From positions 1 to 64,000 of the forward strand of contig NZ_RQVQ01000018.1 in assembly GCF_003865405.1 (NCBI RefSeq): a stretch of DNA of 64,000 nt. Direction: 5' to 3'. The position numbers were made by a program, and so were the translations under genes. The notes below the pieces were generated by a model that worked only from the letters and a program-made list of their open reading frames with translations, was not told where the DNA came from and ran no database searches. This DNA is from Paenimyroides tangerinum. Its GTDB lineage: Bacteria; Bacteroidota; Bacteroidia; Flavobacteriales; Flavobacteriaceae. Every line of letters begins with the position of its first letter. Positions within the stretch are counted from its first letter, which is position 1. Of this stretch, positions 36,551-45,419 are shown in pieces.

Positions 36551-37543
36551 ATGCGAATCAATTATTTGAAATTAATTATTATTTTCTTATTTATGAATAA
36601 TATCACGATAGCTCAAAACTTCATCAAGCCTTTTGAAGACAAAATAAATTTCAATTTATTAAGCGAAACCGTTTTATTATCCGATTCAGAAACTTATGTA
36701 AAAAGTGAAAAATCGAAAGAAAATTCTAAAAATTTATTTTATTATTATAGTAATAAAACCAAGAAAAAAATAATAAAAGAGGGTTTTGAAATGGCATATC
36801 CTTTTGTTGGAAAGACTGCAATTGCCAAACAAAACAATCATTGGATATTAATCGATTTAGAAGGAAAAGTCGTTTACCATTCAAAAAATGAAACTGCACC
36901 CAATTTTAGTTCGTTTGAAAAATTTATACTTTTTGAATATGGGAAAATAGTTTATAATTTAAAAACTGGAAAAAAAGAGAATGGTTATATTTATTGTGCT
37001 GAGCCATCTTCGCCAAATTATTTTATCAAAGAATTAGATAACGGAAAATTTATATTCATAAAATATAATTTTATAAATAATAATCAAGAAGAAATTTTCA
37101 ATACTGAATTTGATTCAATTCATAAACAAAATTTTTTGATGTTTGAATACAATGACAATCTTTTGATTCTAAAGAAAAACAATAAATATGGGATTTCGTT
37201 AGCAAATGGAAAAGAAATAACTGAGATTAAATACGATAAGGCAGCTTTTATAGGTAACTATGTTATGCTTTACGAAAATAAAAAATGGAATTATTATCTA
37301 TTTGAAAACAAAAAATTAAATCTTATTCTTACATCAGACATAAAATGCGAAGATGCAACCTATCAATCTAACGTAATCGGAGTTTTTGAATCTGATAAAA
37401 AATTCAATTTACTAAAAACAGACGGTCAAATTCTTAACAAGTATTTCGATTATATCAGTTGGGATGGCACTTTTGGTATAAGTGGTGATTCTGTTTATAT
37501 TTTTGATAAAAACGGCGATTACCAGCTGTATTTTTCTAAATAG
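36551..37543 (+). CDS. Secreted WG-repeat-like protein
   Basis: 330 residues with a signal peptide (LKLIIIFLFMNNITIAQ). The body consists of short beta-hairpin units such as GKTAIAKQNNHWILIDLEGK and LKKNNKYGISLANGKEITEI, similar to degenerate WG repeats, which form beta-propeller-like or solenoid folds. No catalytic motif. Lies 13 bases after the GNAT gene in the same direction, so probably in the same transcript. Confidence 0.68.
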   Translation: MRINYLKLIIIFLFMNNITIAQNFIKPFEDKINFNLLSETVLLSDSETYVKSEKSKENSKNLFYYYSNKTKKKIIKEGFEMAYPFVGKTAIAKQNNHWILIDLEGKVVYHSKNETAPNFSSFEKFILFEYGKIVYNLKTGKKENGYIYCAEPSSPNYFIKELDNGKFIFIKYNFINNNQEEIFNTEFDSIHKQNFLMFEYNDNLLILKKNNKYGISLANGKEITEIKYDKAAFIGNYVMLYENKKWNYYLFENKKLNLILTSDIKCEDATYQSNVIGVFESDKKFNLLKTDGQILNKYFDYISWDGTFGISGDSVYIFDKNGDYQLYFSK

Positions 37544-37564
37544 AACCAATTTAAAACTTTATAA

Positions 37565-38179
37565 ATGAAACAAATAAATCTCATATCGATTTTATTTTTG
37601 GTTAGTTTTTCTGTTTTCGGACAAGAAAAATTAATCAAAGATTTAGATTTTGATGGAATAGATGATTCTGTTTATTATGACGAAAATTCATATACCGTTA
37701 TATGTAAACTTTCAACACAAAAATTTAAACCAATTGTTAATGATTTAATTGAAACTTATGGAAATGGAATTTATGTTACTGATGCAAAAAATGGTTTTTA
37801 TATAAATATAAGCTGGATGCGATCAGGAATTAGTAGTCAATTCAGATACAACAAAAAGACAAAAAAAATGCAATTGATTGGTATGAGTCGTTATGAATTT
37901 GGAAATGCTGCAAACGATGGCTCAGGCGAATCCAGTGTAAATTTATTGACTGGAGAATATATTGGAAATTGGAATTTTTATGATCATTTAGCAAATAATG
38001 AAGAAGGTGAATTGATTAAAATTCCAACAATTAAAACCAAAATGAAATTCATTGAAATCAATTTAGAAGATTTTAGTGATGGAACTTTCTTTGATTTTTC
38101 AGATCGTTGTTCAACTCTTTATTATAAAGAGAAAGAACGCATTCTAAAAGAACAAGAGCATAATATAAATGAAGAATAA
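37565..38179 (+). CDS. Secreted protein with a D-x-D-x-D loop, unknown function
   Basis: 204 residues, signal peptide ending VSFSVFGQ. The mature N-terminus KDLDFDGIDDSVYYDENSYT has a calcium-loop-like D-x-D-x-D pattern, followed by a beta-rich region (ISWMRSGISSQFRYNKKTKK, LLTGEYIGNWNFYD) and a charged helical tail. Similar in style to the lipoprotein at 35240. Family not recognised. It lies 21 bases after the WG-repeat-like gene. Confidence 0.72.
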   Translation: MKQINLISILFLVSFSVFGQEKLIKDLDFDGIDDSVYYDENSYTVICKLSTQKFKPIVNDLIETYGNGIYVTDAKNGFYINISWMRSGISSQFRYNKKTKKMQLIGMSRYEFGNAANDGSGESSVNLLTGEYIGNWNFYDHLANNEEGELIKIPTIKTKMKFIEINLEDFSDGTFFDFSDRCSTLYYKEKERILKEQEHNINEE

Positions 38180-38198
38180 TTAATTTTAAAAAAAAGCT

Positions 38199-38687
38199 AT
38201 GGAAACATTTTTTTTCTTTTTGTAAGATAAACAACGTTTTAAATTTTTATTAAAATGTATTTTAATTTCAATTCCCATTTTTGCAGTAGTAATCATAGGT
38301 GTTAACTACTATGAAGATTCTCAGGCATTGAATGGAACACCAAATAGTGAAGGTGGATTCAATTATTATTATAAAGGTGATGGAACTGAAAAAATCCCAG
38401 AAATAATCTTAAATAAAATATCTATTTATCCAAATTGTACAACAACTTCAATCAACATTACTAAAGATGCTAATAATGATTTACAAGGAAATTTATATTT
38501 TTTTACAAACGACGATTTTGAGAAAGTAAAGAATTTTTATAAATCTAAAACTATTGAAATTATATATGAATCTAATTCAAATTTGAGATTTAAAATCAAC
38601 AATGAAGAAATAACTATTACTAGTGAAAACATTTACGACGGCGACCCAATTCAAAATCAAAACAAATTTAAAATATACTTCTCTTAA
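38199..38687 (+). pseudogene. Membrane-anchored small protein with a stop near its start
   Basis: An ATG at 38199 is followed after eight codons (METFFFFL) by an in-frame TAA at 38223-38225. The same frame then runs open to 38687 and encodes a membrane anchor (KFLLKCILISIPIFAVVIIG) and about 125 hydrophilic residues (NYYEDSQALNGTPNSEGG, PNCTTTSINI). After the TAA there is no ATG or GTG before a TTG at 38328, which would cut off the anchor. I read it as a gene with a recent nonsense mutation, or one that uses a rare start codon. Function unknown. Confidence 0.5.
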
Positions 38688-38873
38688 TTATAATCATTTT
38701 TATAAATCAGAATAATTTTCATATAATTATCTAATTGCAAGAAAAAAAAACTATCTTATTTTAGATACATTATTTTTTTGCTAAATATCCATGAAATCAG
38801 GGATTTTTTCATAAACAAATATTAAGTAGTTTTATTTCACAGAAAAAGAAAATACTTAAATAAAAAAAACGTT

Positions 38874-39410
38874 ATGAAAGACTCAATTCTATTAAAAGAA
38901 AATATTAAAGATAAAATCATAGAAAATTTTTCAGAGATTAAAAATCAAAGTAGAAGTCACAGATTGTATAATTTTATATTAAACAGAATAGATGATTCTA
39001 ATTTATTGTTTTTACCTGTTTCTGGAACCTTAAAGAATTTGAAAGATAAAATTGAAGATAATAATTATAATTATCCTGCATTTTGGACTGCAAATGAAAT
39101 GAATCTCACTTGTGAAAATCTTGAACCTTTAAAACAAGATATACTTCAAAAGTTGAATCTTTTAAGTCCAAAAGAAATTGATTTACTTTTGATTGAAAGC
39201 TTAAAGGAATTAAAACAAGACGATTTATTTATAAATGAAATTCCTGAATTTTCTGTTTATATTCAGAATGCAGAAAATAATATCGAAATAGATGAATATA
39301 GTTTTAAAATTATCAATGGAAATATGTATTGGAATCAATTCAAAAATAGAAAACTGAATAACAATATTTCTTTAACAAATTTATTAGTTGAAAAATATAA
39401 TCTTCGTTAA
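38874..39410 (+). CDS. Hypothetical cytoplasmic protein, first of a tandem pair
   Basis: 178 residues, family not recognised. No signal peptide or membrane segment. Helical N-terminus (KENIKDKIIENFSEIKNQSR), then FLPVSGTLKNLKDKIEDN, YPAFWTANEMNL, a helical stretch LLIESLKELKQDD and a C-terminal beta part EIPEFSVYIQNAEN. Aligns over the full length, without gaps in length, with the protein at 39669. Spaced 186 bases after the preceding gene. Confidence 0.72.
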   Translation: MKDSILLKENIKDKIIENFSEIKNQSRSHRLYNFILNRIDDSNLLFLPVSGTLKNLKDKIEDNNYNYPAFWTANEMNLTCENLEPLKQDILQKLNLLSPKEIDLLLIESLKELKQDDLFINEIPEFSVYIQNAENNIEIDEYSFKIINGNMYWNQFKNRKLNNNISLTNLLVEKYNLR

Positions 39411-39668
39411 TTTTCAATTAAAAAAGACACAAAGTTTCAATCAAAGCCTTTTATTTATAAAACACTTGAAATCAAATTATTACAAGTTTTAACGTTAATA
39501 TTTTTCTTAAAATATTCAAATTACTAGATAAATAATCTAAAATAAAACATATATAATTAAAATAAAACTAAATTTTCTATATAAAATATTTTTTTTAACA
39601 AATAAAATATGTTATTTTTATTTTAAACAAAAAAGAAATGTAAATAATTTTTTAAAATAAAATCGCCC

Positions 39669-40205
39669 ATGGAAACTACATTGACTTTAAAAGAAAGTAT
39701 TAAAGAAAAAATCAGGGATAACTTTTTTGAAATTAAAAAACAAAGTGGTTATTATAGATTGTACACTTTTATACTAAACAGAGTAAACAATTTCAATACA
39801 ATTTATTTACCTGTTTCTGGAACATTAAAGAATTTAAAAGACAAATTTGAAAAAAAATCAGTTCATTATCCAGCATTTTGGTCAGCAACTGAAATGAATC
39901 TTTCTTCTAACGAACACGCCCCAATGGAGAAAGAAATGGCTTATGAACTAAATTCATTAACAAAAGAAGAACTAGATTTATTGCTAATTGAATGTTTGAA
40001 AGAATTGAAAAAAGATGGTTTGTTTGAGAATGAGATTCCAGAATTTTCGATTTACATCCAAGATGATGAAAACAATAAAGAAATAGAGGAATATAGTTTT
40101 AAAATGATTAACGGTAAATCGTATTGGAAACATTTCAAAAAAAGAAAAACAAATTCAGAAAAATCACTAACCAACTTATTACTTGACAAATATCATCTAC
40201 GTTAG
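39669..40205 (+). CDS. Hypothetical cytoplasmic protein, second of a tandem pair
   Basis: 178 residues, the same length as the paralogue at 38874 and clearly homologous: shared RLYTFILNRV, LPVSGTLKNLKDK, YPAFWSATEMNLS, LLLIECLKELKKDG, NEIPEFSIYIQ and the end LLLDKYHLR. Both copies keep all these blocks, so both seem to be under selection. The 258 bases between them are AT-rich with no gene. A strong terminator follows this second copy. Confidence 0.72.
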   Translation: METTLTLKESIKEKIRDNFFEIKKQSGYYRLYTFILNRVNNFNTIYLPVSGTLKNLKDKFEKKSVHYPAFWSATEMNLSSNEHAPMEKEMAYELNSLTKEELDLLLIECLKELKKDGLFENEIPEFSIYIQDDENNKEIEEYSFKMINGKSYWKHFKKRKTNSEKSLTNLLLDKYHLR

Positions 40206-40225
40206 AAAAAAACACCATGAAAAAC

Positions 40226-40258
40226 AAAAGCCTTTCCGTTAATTGGAAAGGCTTTTAA
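40226..40258 (+). terminator. Terminator after the tandem pair
   Basis: AAAAGCCTTTCC pairs with GGAAAGGCTTTT around an 8-base loop; likely bidirectional with the convergent lipoprotein gene. Confidence 0.82.
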
Positions 40259-40260
40259 AA

Positions 40261-40854
40261 TTATTTAAACAATATATCTCTACTTAATTGCTTATCAATG
40301 CTGATGTATCCGGGATATTTAATTTTTTGACCTGCAACGGTTAAAGTTGGTTTTACTTTTATAGTAAAATTTGCTTTAGATGAATTATCACCAAGTAAAA
40401 AATTCAATAAAGCTTTATCATTTCCGAAAATCATATTATAAACTTCTCCTTTAATCTGAATTGGCACAACTGAAGTTTCTTTTGATGGAACAGAAATTTG
40501 TTGATTCACGGTTCCGTTTGCTAATTCTTTATTTTCAAAAAGTATGATGTAATCAAATTCGTCAATGGAAGCTTTTGAATCAGTCGGATTTGTGATTTCT
40601 AAATTAATTATTGCGTCCAACGGTATATTTTTCTGTAAAGCTGCAATAGCAATTCCAGGTAAACTGCCCAAATCTAGATTTCCGTTTTTAGCGATTTTCT
40701 CTAAAGGAGTTCCAGCAATGGTCATTTCTTGGATTGATTTAATCTGAAATTTACATTTTGCTAAAGATTCCAATTCGGTTTTTGTGTCTTTAATTCCACA
40801 ACTATTCAGAATAAAAACAGTTGCTAAAAGTATTAAACTAAGTATTTTTTTCAT
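40261..40854 (-). CDS. LEA type 2-like (WHy domain) lipoprotein
   Basis: 197 residues. Lipoprotein signal (LLATVFILNSCGIKD). The body fits the LEA14/WHy beta-sandwich: DAIINLEITNPTDSKASIDEFDYIILFENKELANGTV followed by SVPSKETSVVPIQIKG, the pattern NxxIxNPNxxxxxxxxxDYxIxxxGxxLAxG. In bacteria these are envelope proteins of uncertain role. It lies 39 bases after kdsB on the same strand. Confidence 0.7.
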   Translation of the reverse strand: MKKILSLILLATVFILNSCGIKDTKTELESLAKCKFQIKSIQEMTIAGTPLEKIAKNGNLDLGSLPGIAIAALQKNIPLDAIINLEITNPTDSKASIDEFDYIILFENKELANGTVNQQISVPSKETSVVPIQIKGEVYNMIFGNDKALLNFLLGDNSSKANFTIKVKPTLTVAGQKIKYPGYISIDKQLSRDILFK

Positions 40855-40893
40855 TATAATTTTTGTTTCAAATGTACGATTAGAAGATAAATT

Positions 40894-41628
40894 CTACATC
40901 GATGTTAGCATTTTTTTAGCTTTTTCTAAATCTTCAGGTGTATCAATTCCGATTGAACCTTTGTCTGTTTCAATCATTTTGATACGTTTTCCGTATTCTA
41001 AATAACGTAATTGTTCTAATTTTTCCGAAGCTTCTAAACTTTTCATCGGAAGTTTATAAAAATCCATCAAAGCAGATTTTCTGAAAGCATAAATTCCGAT
41101 GTGCTTCATATATCGAACCCCAACGTTTTCTTCTCTTGGAAACGGAATCACAGAACGAGAAAAATAAAGTGCGAAATTATGATAATCAACCACCACTTTT
41201 ACGTTATTCGGATTATCGATTTCTTCTTTATCAGTAATTTGATACATCACAGAGCCTAAATCAATTTTATTTTCTACGTCAGCTTTAAAAGCATTAACCA
41301 AACTTTCTAAAGCTTCTTTATTGATAAAAGGCTCATCTCCTTGAACATTTACCACAACATCAACATCCATATTTTCAACAGCTTCAGCAATTCGGTCGCT
41401 TCCACTTTCATGTTCTTTGATGCTCATAATGACCTTTCCCCCATTCGATTCGATTTCTTTAAAAATAATTTCCGAATCGGTAACTACAAAAACATCATCA
41501 AAAAGTTGGGTGTTTTTTGCAGCTTCATAAGTTCTTAAAATAACCGTTTTTCCACCTAAATCTTGCATAAGTTTAGCAGGAAAACGAGTTGACGCATAAC
41601 GCGCAGGTATTACAGCTATTATTTTCAT
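40894..41628 (-). CDS. kdsB: 3-deoxy-manno-octulosonate cytidylyltransferase
   Basis: Activates Kdo with CTP to give CMP-Kdo for lipopolysaccharide inner-core synthesis. The 244-residue protein has the nucleotide-binding N-terminus [44 protein letters not shown] (metal-binding Asp) and [15 protein letters not shown]. Full family length. Its start lies only 24 bases from a long 16-bp tandem repeat array, so the promoter lies in or across the array. Confidence 0.96.
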   Translation of the reverse strand: MKIIAVIPARYASTRFPAKLMQDLGGKTVILRTYEAAKNTQLFDDVFVVTDSEIIFKEIESNGGKVIMSIKEHESGSDRIAEAVENMDVDVVVNVQGDEPFINKEALESLVNAFKADVENKIDLGSVMYQITDKEEIDNPNNVKVVVDYHNFALYFSRSVIPFPREENVGVRYMKHIGIYAFRKSALMDFYKLPMKSLEASEKLEQLRYLEYGKRIKMIETDKGSIGIDTPEDLEKAKKMLTSM

Positions 41629-41652
41629 TTGTTTTATTTTTTTCTATTATTA

Positions 41653-42206
41653 GATTGAAAAATTGAAAGATTGAAAAATTGAAAGATTGAAAAATTGAAA
41701 GATTGAAAAATTGAAAGATTGAAAAATTGAAAGATTGAAAAATTGAAAGATTAAAAAATTGAAAGATTGAAAAATTGAAAGATTGAAAAATTGAAAGATT
41801 GAAAAATTGAAAGATTGAAAAATTGAAAGATTGAAAAATTGAAAGATTGAAAAATTGAAAGATTGAAAAATTGAAAGATTGAAAAATTGAAAGATTGAAA
41901 AATTGAAAGATTGAAAAATTGAAAGATTGAAAAATTGAAAGATTGAAAAATTGAAAGATTGAAAAATTGAAAGATTGAAAAATTGAAAGATTGAAAAATT
42001 GAAAGATTGAAAAATTGAAAGATTGAAAAATTGAAAGATTGAAAAATTGAAAGATTGAAAAATTGAAAGATTGAAAAATTGAAAGATTGAAAAATTGAAA
42101 GATTGAAAAATTGAAAGATTGAAAAATTGAAAGATTGAAAAATTGAAAGATTGAAAAATTGAAAGATTGAAAAATTGAAAGATTGAAAAATTGAAAGATT
42201 AAAAAT
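41653..42206. repeat. Minisatellite: 34 tandem copies of a 16-bp unit
   Basis: The unit GATTGAAAAATTGAAA is repeated head to tail 34 times from 41653 to 42196, with only one base change (G to A at about 41752), then decays. The unit itself is two related 8-mers, GATTGAAA and AATTGAAA, so this is a higher-order repeat of an 8-bp ancestor. It lies between the end of the helicase gene and the start of kdsB, both on the minus strand. A long open frame exists across it on the minus strand only because the unit lacks stops; it is not a gene. Confidence 0.95.
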
Positions 42207-42515
42207 AATCATTAAATCTTAAATCATTAAATATTAAATCCTTAAACCTTTAAACCTTAAATCATTAAATATTAAATCATTGAATCATTAAACCTTAAAT
42301 CATTAAATCTTAAATCATTGAATCATTGAATCATTGAATCATTGAATCATTGAATCATTGAATCATTGAATCATTGAACCTTAAACCTTCAACCTTAAAC
42401 CTTCAACCTTAAACCTTCAACCTTAAACCTTAAACCTTAAACCTTAAACCTTAAACCTTAAATCATTAAACCTTGAATCTTTAAACCTTGAATCTTTAAA
42501 CCTTAAATCATTAAA
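42207..42515. repeat. Degenerate 7-8 bp repeats adjoining the 16-bp array
   Basis: Mixed short repeats: an irregular stretch of TTAAATCA/TTAAACC-type units, then eight copies of the 8-mer ATCATTGA (42314-42377), then twelve 7-mers of the types CCTTAAA and CCTTCAA (42379-42462; six alternating, six uniform), then an irregular tail up to the helicase stop. The units resemble each other and the 16-bp array, pointing to repeated local expansion by replication slippage. No coding potential. Confidence 0.9.
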
Positions 42516-42516
42516 A

Positions 42517-43944
42517 TCAATTCTCAAAAAAATCATCTTTAAATCCGATTAAATATAATTTTTCTTTAGCACGAGTCATCGCAGTATATAACCAACGAAT
42601 ATATTCTTTTGAAATTCCATCTGGCAAATAAGGTTGTTCAATAAAAATCGTGTTCCATTGTCCGCCTTGCGATTTATGACAAGTTACTGCATAAGCGAAC
42701 TTGATTTGTAATGCATTAAAATATTCGTTTTCTTTTACTTTACTTAGTTTTCTATATTGTGAAATTTCATCTTGATAATCCAATAAAACTTCTTGGTACA
42801 AACGATTGGTTTCTTCATAAGATAAAGATGCTGATTCTGAATTTAAAGTATCTAAAAATACAATCGTATCAAAGGGTTTTAAATCAGGATAATCAATCAT
42901 TCGAACTTTTACGGAAGCAAATCGGAAACCATACAATTCAATGATTTTATAAATCTGTTGAATTTCAAGAATATCACCATTTGCAATAAAATCAGTTGTG
43001 GTTTGTTGGTCTTTCAGCCAAAAATAATTATTCTTTACAACCATTACATAATCTCCGGGAGAAATTTCGCTTTCGTTATCTAAAATTCTCAATCGAATTT
43101 GTTGATTGTATTGATTTGCTCTTTTATTAGAACGAACAATAAATGCCGTTTCTTCAGTTCCGTTTTTTTGATATGCATCTTGAATCGCATCTAAAATTTC
43201 ATAACCATCTTCAAGACGAACAATATCTTTAAACGGTTTGATATTAAACTGAAATGTATCAAAAAAATGTGAATCTAAAAGTTCTCGTAAATTTGTGGCA
43301 TTATATAAAATTCCCGAATCTAATTCTTGACGCATCACTTCATCTAATTCGATATGTGAAACATTCATATTAAAATTCAAACTCATTTTATCAATATCCA
43401 AAGCTGGACTGATTTCCATATGAACTGGCGGAAGCTGTGCTGTATCTCCTACCAAAATCATTTTACAATTTACACCAGAATATACATAATACATCAAATC
43501 GTCAAGTAACGAACCGTGCGTGTACATATTGGTTTCGTTTGCCATATCAGAAATCATTGAAGATTCATCGACAATAAAAATGGTATTTTTGAACTTATTG
43601 GCTTGCATTGTAAAACCAACTCCAGTAGTTTTATTTTTTTTGGGATAATAAATTCGTTTATGAATTGTGAACGCAGGTTGATTTGAATAATTAGAAATTA
43701 CTTTTGCAGCTCGACCAGTTGGAGCCAACATCACATATTTTTTATTAACGTGCTTTAGCTGATTTACCAAATTAGATAGTAAAGTTGTTTTACCTGTTCC
43801 TGCATAACCTTTTAAAATAAAAAGTTCATCTTGTTTATCATTGGTAACAAAATCAGCTATTTTATCTAAAAATATATCCTGTTTTAATGTTGTTTCGAAC
43901 GGAAATTGTTCTTTTAAAATTCGGTAAAACTCAGTTCGCGTCAT
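42517..43944 (-). CDS. RecD-like ATP-dependent DNA helicase (superfamily 1)
   Basis: 475 residues. Walker A FILKGYAGTGKTTLL (about 45-60), motif Ia LAPTGRAAKVI, Walker B/DEAD-like FIVDESSMISD, motif III VGDTAQLPPV, and the C-terminal UvrD/RecD part ending VTCHKSQGGQWNTIFIEQP and RWLYTAMTRAKEKL. This matches the short Bacteroidota RecD2-like ATPases, without the N-terminal domains of full RecD2. Start at the ATG at 43944; the codon further upstream is TTG. Its stop touches the repeat block. Confidence 0.88.
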   Translation of the reverse strand: MTRTEFYRILKEQFPFETTLKQDIFLDKIADFVTNDKQDELFILKGYAGTGKTTLLSNLVNQLKHVNKKYVMLAPTGRAAKVISNYSNQPAFTIHKRIYYPKKNKTTGVGFTMQANKFKNTIFIVDESSMISDMANETNMYTHGSLLDDLMYYVYSGVNCKMILVGDTAQLPPVHMEISPALDIDKMSLNFNMNVSHIELDEVMRQELDSGILYNATNLRELLDSHFFDTFQFNIKPFKDIVRLEDGYEILDAIQDAYQKNGTEETAFIVRSNKRANQYNQQIRLRILDNESEISPGDYVMVVKNNYFWLKDQQTTTDFIANGDILEIQQIYKIIELYGFRFASVKVRMIDYPDLKPFDTIVFLDTLNSESASLSYEETNRLYQEVLLDYQDEISQYRKLSKVKENEYFNALQIKFAYAVTCHKSQGGQWNTIFIEQPYLPDGISKEYIRWLYTAMTRAKEKLYLIGFKDDFFEN

Positions 43945-43963
43945 ATCTTTCAAAAAGTAAAAA

Positions 43964-43971
43964 CAAAGATA
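43964..43971 (-). promoter_or_regulatory. -7 promoter box of the helicase gene
   Basis: Minus-strand TATCTTTG, matching TAnnTTTG, 19 bases before the ATG at 43944. Confidence 0.5.
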
Positions 43972-44013
43972 AGATGTATTTCATTGATTTAAGAAATTAT
44001 CGATAAATAATTG

Positions 44014-44021
44014 TAAATTTG
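44014..44021 (+). promoter_or_regulatory. -7 promoter box of the DUF3822-rsmD unit
   Basis: TAAATTTG fits TAnnTTTG, 24 bases before the ATG at 44046. Confidence 0.5.
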
Positions 44022-44045
44022 CTTTGAATTGAATCGTATCAAAAT

Positions 44046-44837
44046 ATGACAAACACCAAATACAATAAATTAATCATTCAGGTTTCGTTACAAAATTTTA
44101 CGTTTTGTGTTAAAAATCAAGTTACTGACGAAATTACGTATTTCAAAAGTTTACCAATCAATTCATTGGCTTCATTAGAAAATCAGTTGGAAACAATTTT
44201 CAACCAAAATGAAATGTTACATATAACTTATGATGATGTTTTGGTTTTGCACGATAATAATTTGAATACGTTCGTTCCAGACGCCTATTTTGATGAACAA
44301 AATTTAGGAAGTTATCTTCAATATAATACCAAAGTTTTCGCTACAGATTTTTTCACTCATGATGATTTGGAACTTCAGAAAATGAAAAATGTTTATGTAC
44401 CGTATGTAGCTTATAATAATTTTTTTATTGACCAATTTGGTGAGTTTACTTACAAACATATTAATACTACTTTGGTAGAATTTGCTCTGAACGAAACCAA
44501 AAATCAAGAAGATGTAATTGTTCACGCACATATTAGCAAAGACCTTTTTGAATTGGTAATTAGTCAAAAAGGAAATCTTCTTTTATTCAATAGTTTTGAA
44601 ATTCAAACACCTGAAGATTTTATATATTATATCTTATTTTCGTACGAGCAATTAAAATTAAATCCAGAGAAAACACCAATTCAATTATTTGGAACAATTG
44701 AGAAAAACGATTCTTATTTCGATATCGTTTACAATTACATTCGAAACGTAAACATCTGCGATGCAAAAGTCAAAACCATTTCTTTTGATAATCAAACAAA
44801 CGACTTACAAAACCATTTTATTTTAATACATTCATGA
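44046..44837 (+). CDS. DUF3822 family protein
   Basis: 263 residues, cytoplasmic. Bacteroidota-specific family with an ASKHA-like (actin-fold) layout: LIIQVSLQNFTFCVKN at the start and ISKDLFELVISQKGNLLLFNSFE in the second half, followed by DFIYYILFSYEQLKLNPEKT. Function not established. It overlaps the rsmD start by 4 bases, and this pairing is a conserved Bacteroidota arrangement, suggesting a link to ribosome maturation that is only inferred. Confidence 0.8.
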   Translation: MTNTKYNKLIIQVSLQNFTFCVKNQVTDEITYFKSLPINSLASLENQLETIFNQNEMLHITYDDVLVLHDNNLNTFVPDAYFDEQNLGSYLQYNTKVFATDFFTHDDLELQKMKNVYVPYVAYNNFFIDQFGEFTYKHINTTLVEFALNETKNQEDVIVHAHISKDLFELVISQKGNLLLFNSFEIQTPEDFIYYILFSYEQLKLNPEKTPIQLFGTIEKNDSYFDIVYNYIRNVNICDAKVKTISFDNQTNDLQNHFILIHS

Positions 44838-45409
44838 GAATTATTTCAGGAAAATATAAAGGACGAAGAATAACGGCTCCAAAAAAATTACCCGTTCGTC
44901 CAACCACAGATTTGAGTAAAGAATCTTTATTTAACATCTTAAATCACCAATTTAATTTTAGTGAATTAAACGTTTTAGATTTATTTTCAGGAACAGGAAA
45001 CATCAGTTATGAATTTGCTTCACGCGGATCATCATCGATTACTTCTGTTGATGGCGATTTAGGTTGTGTTGCATTTATTAAAAAAACCGCTCAAGAATTT
45101 GATATGGATATCACGGCTATCAAATCGGATGTATTTAAATTCTTAGAACGTAGCAAAGCCAAGTTTGATGTTATTTTTGCTGATCCACCTTATGATATGA
45201 GTCAAGAAGATTTTGAACGAATCGTAACTTTAATCTTTGAAAATGATTTATTAGATGAACAAGGTTTACTTATTATAGAACATTCGCCACATACAAAAAT
45301 GGATCATTTAGAACATTTTTCATCGAACAGAAAATACGGATCTTCAATATTCTCTTTTTATGAATATGAACAAGTTGAAACTGATGAAGAAGACGAAGAT
45401 GATGAATAA
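44834..45409 (+). CDS. rsmD: 16S rRNA (guanine(966)-N(2))-methyltransferase
   Basis: Methylates G966 of 16S rRNA. The 191-residue protein has the family N-terminus MRIISGKYKGRRI, RPTTDLSKESLFNIL, SAM motif LDLFSGTGNISYE and the catalytic motif DPPY in FADPPYDM. The C-terminal tail is very acidic (DEEDEDDE). Overlaps the DUF3822 gene by 4 bases, so translation is probably coupled. Confidence 0.95.
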   Translation: MRIISGKYKGRRITAPKKLPVRPTTDLSKESLFNILNHQFNFSELNVLDLFSGTGNISYEFASRGSSSITSVDGDLGCVAFIKKTAQEFDMDITAIKSDVFKFLERSKAKFDVIFADPPYDMSQEDFERIVTLIFENDLLDEQGLLIIEHSPHTKMDHLEHFSSNRKYGSSIFSFYEYEQVETDEEDEDDE

Positions 45410-45419
45410 ACTCTTATAA

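Noticed and set aside
41653..42206. CRISPR array
   Set aside because: The units are contiguous 16-mers with no spacers, and no cas gene is in the window.
41751..42212. 153-codon open frame on the minus strand across the 16-bp array
   Set aside because: It is a by-product of a stop-free repeat; its 16-residue Phe/Gln/Ser repeat mirrors the DNA unit and it has no promoter, start context or family.
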